Positions 20,522-31,097 of a DNA stretch of 32,621 nt are shown piece by piece. Position numbers and translations under genes: made by a program. The stretch's first letter is position 1, and each line of letters opens with the position of its first letter. The notes beneath the pieces were generated by a model, which saw only the letters and a list, made by a program, of their open reading frames with translations, did not search any database and was not told the origin of the DNA. This DNA is from Conidiobolus incongruus B7586. Its lineage: Eukaryota; Entomophthoromycota; Entomophthoromycetes; Entomophthorales; Conidiobolaceae. The DNA lies in NCBI GenBank assembly GCA_000697335.1, contig JNEM01010366.1, forward strand, positions 1 to 32,621. Direction: 5' to 3'.

Positions 20522-22658
20522 ATGAGGTAATTGACTTTTATATATCAATAACTTATATATTAATTTTTCTATTTAATCTAGTAGAATTTATTTAATTAAT
20601 CCTTCTAATTCTATCATCAAGAACTCTTTAAGATCGTTTCAATCCTCCCCTTATTTAATAAGGTGGACGAGGGCGAGAAATATATGCGCAGTTGACATTC
20701 AGTTAAGAGCTGTTGCTACTAGAGCTATTCAAATTGTGGACCGACTACAAACAGATTCTGAAATCCAGCCTACAACTGACAAGGAGAATCACAAACAGGA
20801 TTTCAGCCTAAATTCATCTCAAAAATCCCCACTGTATAAATTTATAGGAGAATCTGGTGTAATGAAAAAACTTAGCATATCTGAACATAATATTGAATTT
20901 TTTATGAAAGCTGTTAAAAGGATATCGGATTCTAACATGAGGTATACGATGTTACTCCAGGTACTATTCATACTGAGTCGATTGGATATTAACTCTCTTG
21001 GTCCCCAAATTCAAATTCCTTTATTAAATTATATACATGATTTTGAAACATATACTCAGGCTCAGTCGGGAATTTTGATGACTAACTATGTAAGGTATCT
21101 ATTAAGTACCAACAGTAAACAATGCCTCGGGATTCTTAATAGAAGGTTATCTAAAATGGACAGGGCATCACTACAAGCGCTCCTAAGTTCGATCATTTAT
21201 ACATGCACGATAGACGAGAATGATGATGTAATTAATTATTTTTTGAATTATACTCAAATATCTTCTTCTGAGTTATTTCTAAATGGCCAAATATGGCATG
21301 AAAAAATAAGATCAAATCGAATTGCTCAATTTTTGAACTTATCTTTGCCATATCTAAGATTGGATCAAAGATTGCTGCTCCTGGGTAATTTAATATTTGG
21401 GTATTTAAATCAAAACGACTTCGACTCATCTAAAACTCTCATTGATTGCCTAAGTAATCATCCTGAATTCCCAGAAGATATCATAACATTTCGGTCAACA
21501 CACTTCCCGTCAATATTAAAGCATCTAATTTACACATGGCCACATATAACCAATCCAAAAGCCCTTATACCGCTACTGTCATATTGTATCAACTATTCTA
21601 ACCCGCTCACTCCCTTTATCAAGCTTCTCTATCATGACCTTAAAAATAAAAGGCTAAAGCCTGAAGATTTGCACCCGCTTATTGATAAAGAATTCCGAAT
21701 TCCTAAGCTTGACAGAGAGAGGAAGCATTACTTGGAGTTCCAGGTATTTCTATACCAATCATTAGGGGATCTACCATTATTGCAGAGATTAATCGATCAT
21801 ATCACCTATGAAAAAATTATCCTCCCTCCACAAGCTACCCGTTCTATATTATCAAGTTTATCGCGACGACATAATAAATACAAAGAAGTATTCGGATCCT
21901 TTGAAAAATTTCAAAAACTGGGTTTTCCACTAAATCTTCATCACTATCACGAGTTGATAAGAATCAGTAACATGAATCCCGATCTCTATAAACGCATTCA
22001 GAATTTTATAGTCCAAATCCGATCTCAAGAAGGCAAGCTCAATTTGGAGTCCTATCAAGTGATCCTCAAATCACTACTTCACTCCTATAAAATGGAGCCA
22101 CTCACTTCAGTCCTCCACATGATGACGCAAGACCAAGTCTTTCTAGATAACAAGCATTTGGAAATTATCCTGATGAAGTGCAAGGATCCGCATAAAAATT
22201 TAGAAACTATCGAGCAAACTGTCTCCATTATCCGTAAAATGAATATTAAACTTAGTCCTTGGGGCAATCGGTTACTGATAGACAGGTGCTTTATGATTAA
22301 GGAATACAAATTAGCGGATTATTTTGTAGAAAATGTCATACTGGGTCAATATCGAGAGTATTCTGGCCACAGTTATCCTTTGGTATATTACTTTAGCCAC
22401 GTACCACATACCAAGTCCTTTGCAGAATCCACAAACAACTTGATTAACATGTTTAAAGATATGCCAATCAGTGATATAATCCTTCATCCGACACTATTGC
22501 GATTACTTGAGCTCATAGTATTACGATGTCACGACTTGAATAGTCCTCAATTAATTGACAGCATTTACGATCACTTCTTCAATTCTATCCCGAGATCCCA
22601 TTGGCCTACACAAATCGCATTTTTTTTCGATGAATATAACAAAGGCCATAAAATTTAA
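20522..22658 (+). CDS. Probable mitochondrial helical-repeat (PPR-like) protein, 2 exons, 5-base first coding exon
   Basis: The large frame (20582-22658) has no usable ATG near its start. The best model places the ATG at 20522. Exon 1 is only ATGAG (20522-20526). Intron 20527-20581 (55 bases, GTAATT to CTAG) then joins in phase at 20582, giving 693 residues. The resulting N-terminus (MSRIYLINPSNSIIKN, then SLRSFQSSPYLIRWTRARN) is rich in Arg and Ser and free of acidic residues for about 40 positions, as expected of a mitochondrial presequence. The rest is a string of alpha-helical pairs. In the C-terminal half, spacing and residues resemble degenerate pentatricopeptide repeats (for example around FEKFQKLGFPLNLHHYHELI and IIRKMNIKLSPWGNRLLIDR). 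Such fungal proteins bind mitochondrial RNA. I do not recognise the specific orthologue, and the repeat class is inferred by eye. Confidence 0.75.
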
Positions 22659-23213
22659 AATATATATTTACCATAAGATTGTAAACTAACATATAAATTA
22701 AAATTTTTAATAAAATAAAAATCAAGCTATTTAAATTATAAATTGAATTGAATAATTTTATCATTAATATATCTTTTGGAGCTTGTACTATAAAAAATTT
22801 TATTGGAAAATCACTTGAATTTGAATTAATAGTTATTCATGTGTAGTAAATATATAAAGTGGTTTAATTTGAATAGAATATTAAAACAATTTTATTTTAC
22901 TTAAAATTTTGATAAATTAATTTTTTCAAACTATGATTCGATTATTCAGATTTTACAAATTGGAAATACAACATAAATGATATTAGATAAAAGAATAATA
23001 GATAAACATAATGACTGTAACTAAGTTCAAATAAATTGAATATTAATATTGTGGTGAATTTATTTGAAATTTGATTTATCAAGCTGTTGGCTTATTAATA
23101 TCTCAAAAATTAAGCTAGAATATTAGTTTTAAATATAAGTTAGTTTATTGAAAATGATACATTTTATTAAATAAAACTTAAATTGAGAATAAATATCTAG
23201 TCAATATTTTGGA
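22659..23213. other. AT-rich spacer, no gene seen
   Basis: This is the 3' flank of the PPR-like gene. It is very AT-rich, with no reading frame or repeat of note. Confidence 0.65.
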
Positions 23214-23650
23214 CTATAATGTACCATATAATGGAGTGTTGTTTCTAGCACCAGTCTCTGCTCGTACTTCTAAGCAGTTAATAATTCTATGCAACAATTT
23301 AATAATTACACCCAGTTGTATAGAAACCATCATAATCCATACCCAAATGAAAAAAAATCTAAGTCTTCATTTGATGCTACCATAGAGTTGTTTCGTTGCT
23401 GTATTGTATGTGAAAGTAAGATACACAATGACTAAAATCAAACAAACACCTTCTATAGTTAATATTTTCTAAATTGGACTGTGATGTAAGTAATGAATTT
23501 AGTCTAAATGATTCAACGAAAAATGATTAAATTATGGGATTGATTAAGATTAAGAGAAAGATAAGATTTGATTTTAATCATCAAACTGATTGAAAAAAAA
23601 ATTGTATCATTGATCATTTACTTACAATAATCAAAGTCCATCACCATCAT
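23214..23650 (-). other. Undecided: small spliced gene or gene relic, divergent from the complex I gene
   Basis: The segment 23214-23420 is richer in G+C than its flanks (about 43% in 23221-23280). On the minus strand a 50-codon frame (23366-23214) ends ETGARNNTPLYGTL and stop. An in-phase three-exon model also exists: 23650-23626, 23431-23381 and 23269-23214, with GTAAGT and GTAGCA donors and TAG acceptors, giving 43 residues that begin MMVMDFDYF and share the same C-terminus. Its introns (194 and 111 bases) are longer than most here. The stretch GVIIKLLH in the unspliced frame recalls the start of Sm protein D3, but what follows does not continue that family. I cannot choose between a real small gene, a relic and chance. 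Confidence 0.25.
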
Positions 23651-23833
23651 CTATCAATACTAAAAACTTCAATCAACAATAATAAGTTGAAATTATATTA
23701 TTCGTCGTTTTAGTATATACTCTTCACTTTGTTTATTGATATTTGATACTTGTATTGACCTGTAGGTATACTTTTTATTTTGATGTAATTTCGAGTTAAT
23801 AATGAGATTTTGGTTTTAGTTATAATTTTCAAA

Positions 23834-24633
<800 letters not shown>

Positions 24634-26301
24634 TATTTTAAAATTAATTCGCCTTTAGTAACCACTCCAATCCAATTCTATAAAAAATTTTAACTTAAAC
24701 TATAACTCAGTTTTACATTGCCTTTAATGGGTTGATTTATTATTATCATATATATACTGTTATATCATATTATTATAAGATATTTATCGTTTGTTGATAG
24801 GATTCAATCATATTTATCCTTAATTCTAATCACGAATGTATATACTTTTCAACTAATATTTGCATTTAGTTCAGCTTCTTTGTAAAAATAGCATTTTTAC
24901 CAGCATAATTGGTTCAATTGATAGATTGTTAATGTATTTTAATATCGAATAAAACAAGTTATTTTATATATTGTAACTACACAGTTTGATTCTAAAGTGA
25001 TCAATCAAAAGATCTCATAATTATTGGACTTAATTGAATACATTGATATTGATGACTAAATTATCTAAAATCAAATTTAATAGAAATGATATTCATAAAA
25101 TATAATATTTAATAATATAATTAATTCAATAAACTCAACTATTCTTAATTGATGAAATCAAATTTTTTAAAGTTTTCTTAGATGTCAAAAATAGACACAT
25201 ATCATATATTTAATGAATATCTTGAATAATGCAATTCTAATGAAATTTGTTAAATATTAAATACTTGAAAAAAACAATATATTTTCATTGTGAATTTTTT
25301 TTGAATAACTATAATAATCATAAACTTCCATAAAATCAATTATCAACTTCTATAGTTGATTTTATATAAATAAAAAATAATATTCACTTCAATTGGCTCA
25401 AGTATATTAACTTTTTCTTTAAATAATAATTCATCTATCATTTATAGAGAAATATAGGATATAATATGTAAATTTTTAATACACCAGTTTTGTAAACGAT
25501 GAATTTTTTTATTCAACCAATTACTATTAATAAAAAATCAATGCAAATTAAATTTATGATGTAACATCAATATTACATAGAGACATTTTGTTTTGTTAAA
25601 TTTGGCTTAGTCATAGCAACAATATGAATTAATAGATATTCATTTTAAAAATTAATTTTTATTTTACTTACTACTCTTAATATATTATATATCAAATTTT
25701 AATAGAATGAATTTTAATATTTTAATAATGATTATGTTTCTATTAAATCCCATAAATTAAGATTTTGATTTTCAATTTCGTTTTTTTCTGAATTAATTAA
25801 CAATTAGGATAAACCACGAACAAATAATTTACTAGATTTAGATGTATTTTATATTAAGATTAATTGCAAGAAATGTCCGTTAAAAATAATTATAATAAAT
25901 ATTGTTATTTCATTATGACTATTTTCATTAAAATATTAAATGATTCCAGCATCAATCAAAATTTCAAAACATTTGGTAGAGTTCCTCTACCTAGATAGAT
26001 ATTTGGAAATGTATTATCTTATCAAAAAATTTGGTAGTAATAATTTTTTTGCATCAAATGAACTTGAATATTAATGAATTTTAATATATATTCAGAAATA
26101 TTTAAACAATAATCTAGTTTTATGAAGGTTTAATAATATCCATAGCATTATATCGCCCTTTCTAATTGAAAAAAAATAAAAAGTTTAAATAATGGTGAAG
26201 AGAATACACCTCGATACATGTTTCAAGAGCTCACCAAATACCTGAATCATTGACGAATTATGAATGATGTCATACATGAGTTTGTAAAGAAAATTAAGAC
26301 A

Positions 26302-26350
26302 GTTGGTGAAGCATAGTTTCAAATCATTTCAGTTTAATCATTTCACCAAC
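26302..26350. promoter_or_regulatory. 9-bp inverted repeat upstream of Sec14-like copy B
   Basis: GTTGGTGAA (26302-26310) and TTCACCAAC (26342-26350) are perfect reverse complements separated by 31 bases. They lie about 175-220 bases before the ATG and just upstream of the TATA-like element, a sensible place for a pair of activator sites. The function is inferred only from symmetry and position. Confidence 0.35.
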
Positions 26351-26378
26351 CAATTTCAATTGATTATTCTCATGAATC

Positions 26379-26388
26379 TATATAAATA
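26379..26388 (+). promoter_or_regulatory. TATA-like element of Sec14-like copy B
   Basis: TATATAAATA lies 137-146 bases before the ATG in a locally less AT-rich stretch, so it stands out better than other TATA strings in the window. In DNA this rich in A and T the call remains weak. Confidence 0.35.
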
Positions 26389-26524
26389 TCAACCATTAGC
26401 CACTTATCATCCTTGATTATGAATAATACAAATTAAAAAATAGCTTTGAATCAGTATTTCATTACTCATATTATACAATACATTTAATTTAAAAGAGTAT
26501 TTGATATACTAACATCACATAAAC

Positions 26525-27394
26525 ATGACTGCTGAAATGACACCTGAAACTACTCCTTACCTCATCTCTGATCAGCCTACTCCTACAACTGTTTTGGCAA
26601 CTCCTTTGACCGACGCTCAACAAGAACTACTCCAGAAATTCAAAGAACGTCTACCACAGTTGATTAATCCAGATACCAGTGTACACGATGACGCTGCATT
26701 TTGTGATGACGCTTGCTTGAAGCGATACTTGAGAGCTACACAGTGGAACCTTGAGCATTCCGTCAAAAGACTGGAATCAACACTCAAATGGCGCCGCAGT
26801 TTCCAGCCCCACAAGATCACCCTCGAAAGCATGAAGGAGGAGGGTGCAACCGGTAAGTTACACATCAATGGCTTTGATCTTGAAAACCACCCAATCCTCC
26901 ACCTTGTCCCCTGCAAGGAAAATACCAATGACTCTGAGGGCCACATCAGGCACGTCGTTTTCAATTTAGAATCAGCTATCAAACTGTTGCCAGTAGGTGT
27001 TGAAAAGTTCCTCATTTTAGTTGATTTACGAAATCTATCCACACGCAACCTCGTAAGCATAACCGACGCGAAAGCCGTAAACACGGTCCTATCCGAACAC
27101 TACCCCGAGCGCGTTTCTAAAATCTTTTTAGTAGAAGCTCCATGGATTTTTTCGGGTTTCTTCCGAGTGATTTCACCCCTCCTCGATCCTGTCACCAAAG
27201 AAAAGATCAATTTCGTGAATTTGAAGTACATCAAACAAGATACGGTACCCAATGGTTATGCCAAATTATCCAACTACATCTCTGCCAAGTACCTCTACAA
27301 AGATTTCGGAGGAGACAATCCCTTCGTATTTGTCAAAGATTCTTACTTTGGGCAGTTGGACAGTGTGTTGAGGAATATTAACCAAAATCAATAA
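26525..27394 (+). CDS. Sec14-like (CRAL-TRIO) lipid-transfer protein, Pdr16/Pdr17 type, copy B
   Basis: A 289-residue intronless paralogue of the minus-strand gene at 17873-18748. The N-terminal domain keeps the standard CLKRYLRATQWN and TLKWRRSFQP (63-95). The CRAL-TRIO domain (about 109-263) shows ATGKLHI, LENHPILHLVP, HYPERVSKIFL, APWIFSGFF, ISPLLDPVTKEKINFV and the closing DFGGD. In yeast Sec14 two lysines (66 and 239) hold the phosphoinositide headgroup. The second has a counterpart here (Lys227), but the first aligns with Gln73, so headgroup handling may differ. Pdr16/17 relatives transfer phosphatidylinositol and sterol and act at the cell periphery and lipid droplets; that role here is inference. 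The protein is probably cytosolic, since it has no signal or membrane segment. GC-rich third positions suggest higher expression than copy A. It converges on the SEC20 gene. Confidence 0.94.
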   Translation: MTAEMTPETTPYLISDQPTPTTVLATPLTDAQQELLQKFKERLPQLINPDTSVHDDAAFCDDACLKRYLRATQWNLEHSVKRLESTLKWRRSFQPHKITLESMKEEGATGKLHINGFDLENHPILHLVPCKENTNDSEGHIRHVVFNLESAIKLLPVGVEKFLILVDLRNLSTRNLVSITDAKAVNTVLSEHYPERVSKIFLVEAPWIFSGFFRVISPLLDPVTKEKINFVNLKYIKQDTVPNGYAKLSNYISAKYLYKDFGGDNPFVFVKDSYFGQLDSVLRNINQNQ

Positions 27395-28042
27395 TCAGCA
27401 TTTATTTATACAAATATTATCATAATTTTCTAGTTTCGTTTAGAATATTATTATTTAAAAACATTTAATTTTCATCATAAGATACAAATAATTTGATTTA
27501 ACAATTACTGACAAATTAAATCAAAAGGATTTTGGAAATAAATCATGATTATTTAGAATTCGTGTTTTTTAAACAAATTTGAGTATATGAAAGCAAGATT
27601 ATTATCACTGAAATAATGATATAATTCCAAAGGAAAAATTGTCAAAAATCAATATATGATAAATAATTATTTTTTTGATATCATAGAGTAATTAAAATTA
27701 TTCACAGAGTTCAATTTAATTACTCATTAATTTTTATATTTATTCTATTGGTAAGAACCCTGTATTTCAGCAGGGTTCATCTGTAATAAATTTGCTTGAT
27801 ATATACAAAACAGAATTCCCATAAAAACATTAATTAAATAATATTTTAATATTATATCAATTTAGTGTATTTTCCAAATTTAAATAATGTTCAATAATAT
27901 TCGATAAAAAATTTATTACTCAAATTAATATAATAATTATTAAGAATATATATTTATTTTTATAAGACTAAATGATTCAGATTACTAATACACAGAATAA
28001 TTAGACTATTGAATCAACTAGAATTGAGTTACCAATTATTTA
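27395..28042. other. Convergent 3' spacer with one strong hairpin
   Basis: This is 650 bases of AT-rich DNA between the stop codons of the Sec14-like copy B and SEC20. It has no reading frame. The only notable structure is the GC-containing hairpin at 27755-27778. Confidence 0.65.
27755..27778. repeat. Perfect 8-bp G/C-containing hairpin
   Basis: GAACCCTG (27755-27762) and CAGGGTTC (27771-27778) are perfect reverse complements around an 8-base loop, standing alone in AT-rich spacer DNA between two 3' ends. It could act in 3' end formation or transcript stability, or be a relic. It lacks the rest of a tRNA. Confidence 0.5.
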
Positions 28043-29065
28043 TTATAATTCGTCCCTTTCATGAGACTGACTAAATGTTGGCTTCACCTTCAATGGTATA
28101 TGGTCGCTAGCTAAAAGGTTTGAGTCATCAACACCAATGGTAGCTTTAAAATCCACAGCAGTAAGAATAGGCGTACTGACAACAAATTCACGAGTAATGA
28201 TAGGCGTATGCGATGGTTTAGTGGGGGATCGATTCCAAATCGCTGGAAATAGTGTAGGAATATATACCCTCTTAGAGATTACCCAATAGACTGTAAATAA
28301 AAATATAGAAAATCCTAACATTAAACTAACTCGATCTATTATTGCTTGAATTTCTAGTCCTGATAGTAGTCCCCTTGAAGTCTTGGATAGGCCTTGATAG
28401 TGTTGGTATTCTTTGTTTGTAGTGTCCATCAGTTTGCTACTCTCAGACAGTGCTTGTTCAGAGTTAGAAGATCTTTCTAGTTCGTTGATTAATAACTCAG
28501 AAGTTCTCTGCAATGATCGTGTGAATTCATTAGCTTGTTTCAAGGTTTTTTTGTGAGATAAACTTGGTATCAATTAATAAAAATATTCAGTAATCATGCA
28601 TATGTTATAATACCTATCCTTCTTAATTTTGGATCTACCCTCCAACAACTCTTTATGTTCCAAATGTTCCAATTTGTTTTTGTATTCCATAATTAATTGT
28701 CTGAAAGTACTCTTAAATCTATATATATTCAATATAAATTAAAATATTTATATTGATATTATAGTTATTTAGTACCTTAATTGAAATTCGTTATGCTCTT
28801 TTATCAATTCTTCATCTAAGTTATTATAGTTGGATAGTTTAATACCCTATGAAACAAATAATAAATAAAATTAAAAATGTAAATCTAACAAAGTAAAAAC
28901 AAGTACCTTAATACATTTTTCATACTTCCACAAACCATCCTTAACCCTCTCTAACTCTAACTCTATTTCATTTTTATTTTGAATTAAATTGTTTGTATTT
29001 AAGAAATTTTTAAATTGAATTAGATTTTTTTGTACTTGTTGCTTGTTAGTTTCTAATTCGTTCAT
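28043..29065 (-). CDS. SEC20: Sec20 (BNIP1-type) ER Qb-SNARE, 4 exons
   Basis: Joining 29065-28907, 28846-28776, 28718-28614 and 28562-28043 gives 284 residues. Introns are 60, 57 and 51 bases, and all joins keep frame. Sec20 acts with Ufe1, Use1 and Sec22 in fusion of Golgi-derived COPI vesicles with the ER. The N-terminal part is helical and charged. The Sec20/SNARE region (about 105-185) shows GRSKIKKDRSLSHKKTLKQA and then LQRTSELLINELERS, closely like animal BNIP1 (SLRRT, LM.EVERS). One membrane segment (190-207) is followed by a lumenal tail of about 77 residues. The protein ends RDEL, an ER-retrieval signal of the HDEL/KDEL kind. Yeast Sec20 is known to end HDEL, so topology and sorting agree. 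It is divergent from the uracil-DNA glycosylase gene, with 760 bases between. Confidence 0.93.
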
Positions 29066-29826
29066 TTTGTCGCTTATTGAATAATTGGACTGATTTTTTA
29101 TGAATATTTATATATCATTTGGTTGAGGAAATTTTATGGGAATGAAAATAACTTTGAATAATTGGAGACTAAAGTCTATCTTTTAAAAATATTTTTGAAG
29201 CATTCTTGGTCAACAAAAATAAAATATAAACAACAATCATTCAATTTTCTTTGCATATTTCAAAATTACTCAACTGGGTGTAATCTATTACAATATTTAA
29301 ACTTTAATATCAAAGTCATAACAAAATTCGATAAATAATCATAATTGTATTCGAGATTATTTGATATTTTGGCTCTGTTTTTTTCACTTGATCAAACATT
29401 ATACAGTATTATATATATATTTAAAATTTTGCATTTTTCCATTTGTTGAAATCATTCAATATCCTTATTATAAATGTTAAAACATTACACGCAAATTTCG
29501 TAATAACTAGATACTCATAAGATATAATCATATAGTGTCGATGATAGCTAATAAAATAAGTAATATATAACTCTTTTGATTATTATCATATCTATTAAAA
29601 ATATTAATATTTTTGGGTATATACTTCAGAATCAGATATATTGAAAAAAATAACCTAATGATCAAGTGACTGGTTTAAGCAATTCAAAATGAAAAATAAC
29701 AAATCCACATTTAAACCCATAATTGTAATTAGAATAATGACACCATGATTAAAATTATTTAATCACTCCAATTCCCAAAATAATCCAATTATTAATCAAT
29801 TTGAATATAAAATAAATATTTAAAAA
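29066..29826. other. Divergent promoter region of SEC20 and UNG1
   Basis: This is 760 bases between two divergent start codons, AT-rich, with no reading frame. No cell-cycle box such as ACGCGT is visible upstream of the glycosylase. Confidence 0.65.
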
Positions 29827-31097
29827 ATGGTTCAACAGACTTCAATCACCAGTTTTTTTACAAAAACTTCTAAAGATAAAGACACTAATAAAGATGTGAC
29901 AACTAACACTGAGGCCAAGACTTCCAAGTCAGACACACCTTACAACAAACCCCAGGTGAAAGAAACTCCAATGGGTGGCAAAGTAAAGACTTTTTCGAGA
30001 GCTGACTTGACCCCAGCTGAGAAAGAATTACTCAAGTTGGAGTTGGAATATATGGGCTCCGACTGGTTCGATATTCTATTGCCTGAGTTTAAAAAGCCTT
30101 ATTTCCAAAAGGTAACTTATACATTGTATTATATATTATGTTACTAAATATATTTTTAGTTGAAAAAATCATTAAATGCTAAATTTGCAACTGAGAAGAT
30201 TTATCCTCCCAGTAGGTTTAATAATATTTGAGTTGATATTGTTTTAATCATTGGATGTAGAGGAACAGGTATACAGTTGGTCCAAATTTACTCCATTTGA
30301 CAAGGTTAAGGTAGTGATTTTGGGACAAGGTAAATAGTCATCATTAATTATACTAAAATAGATTGATAGATATTGATCAATTATTGTGTTTTAGATCCTT
30401 ACCATCAACCTGGACAAGCTCATGGTAAATATAACGTAATTCGTAGCTTTAAATAATGTATATTTAATTGAAAAATTATAGGTTTAGCTTTCAGTGTCAA
30501 CAAAGGTGTTTACATTCCGCCATCATTGCAAAATATTTATAAAGGAATTAAAATGGATTATCCTGAATTTACCATCCCTAAACATGGGTAATTCTTATAG
30601 CCAATTGATGATATTTTCATTCTAAATTTTAAAATAGATTTTTAAAGAAGTGGGCAGATCAAGGTGTACTCATGTTGAATACAGTATTAACAGTCAAAGA
30701 TAGTAGCCCCAACTCTCATAAAACTTTGGGTTGGGAAACTTTTACAGGTAATTTATTATATAATTATAAATTGTCATAATTAATTTCTTTCAATTCAGAT
30801 GAGATCATTCGCCAAATCGGTCAAAACGGCAACAACGTGGTATTCTTACTATGGGGTAACAATGCCAAATCCAAGAAGCCTTTAATCGATCGTGTAAGTG
30901 TCAATAAGTCAACATTGGTTCAATAGATTCTAACATAGTTTTAGCAAAAGCATCTCATCCTAGAAACTGTACACCCTTCACCTCTCTCTGTACGACATGG
31001 ATTTTTCTCTGCTAAGCATTTCCTCAAAGCTAACGAGTATTTGATCTCCAAGGGCCTAGAACCAATTGATTGGAATCGTGTCAATGAAGAAGATTAG
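29827..31097 (+). CDS. UNG1: Uracil-DNA glycosylase (family 1), 8 exons
   Basis: Exons 29827-30111, 30160-30211, 30261-30329, 30395-30424, 30482-30587, 30638-30747, 30799-30893 and 30945-31097 give 299 residues. The enzyme removes uracil from DNA and starts base-excision repair. The water-activating motif GQDPYH (134-139, catalytic Asp136) is followed by QAHGLAFSV; its coding is split by two introns around a 30-base exon. Then come [15 protein letters not shown] and HPSPLS (259-264, catalytic His259), followed by HGFF. The N-terminus holds QTSITSFF (residues 4-11), a full PCNA-binding PIP box as in nuclear UNG2, so this form is predicted to act at replication forks. No clear mitochondrial presequence is present. 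All seven introns are 48-65 bases and phases agree throughout. The second donor is GTAGGT at 30212; the later AGGT would break the frame. Confidence 0.96.

Larger units (their letters stand above)
24634..26524. other. AT-rich intergenic DNA ending in a Sec14-like promoter region
   Basis: No gene is seen. From about 26160 the sequence becomes richer in G and C and holds likely regulatory sequence for the downstream lipid-transfer gene: a CRE-like ATGATGTCAT near 26262, a 9-bp inverted repeat (26302-26350) and a TATA-like element (26379-26388). Confidence 0.6.

Noticed and set aside
20684-20686. ATG at 20684 as start of the PPR-like protein
   Set aside because: It is out of frame with the long reading frame. 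Starting at the in-frame GTG at 20736 is not expected in a nuclear gene.
23214-23366. SmD3 gene, from GVIIKLLH
   Set aside because: Only eight residues fit; the rest of the Sm fold (YRGKL, the NMN segment and the Sm2 box) is missing, so I did not name it.
26617-27084. A 155-codon minus-strand frame inside Sec14-like copy B
   Set aside because: It is a by-product of the GC-rich codons of copy B, is not matched in copy A, and has no recognisable domain.
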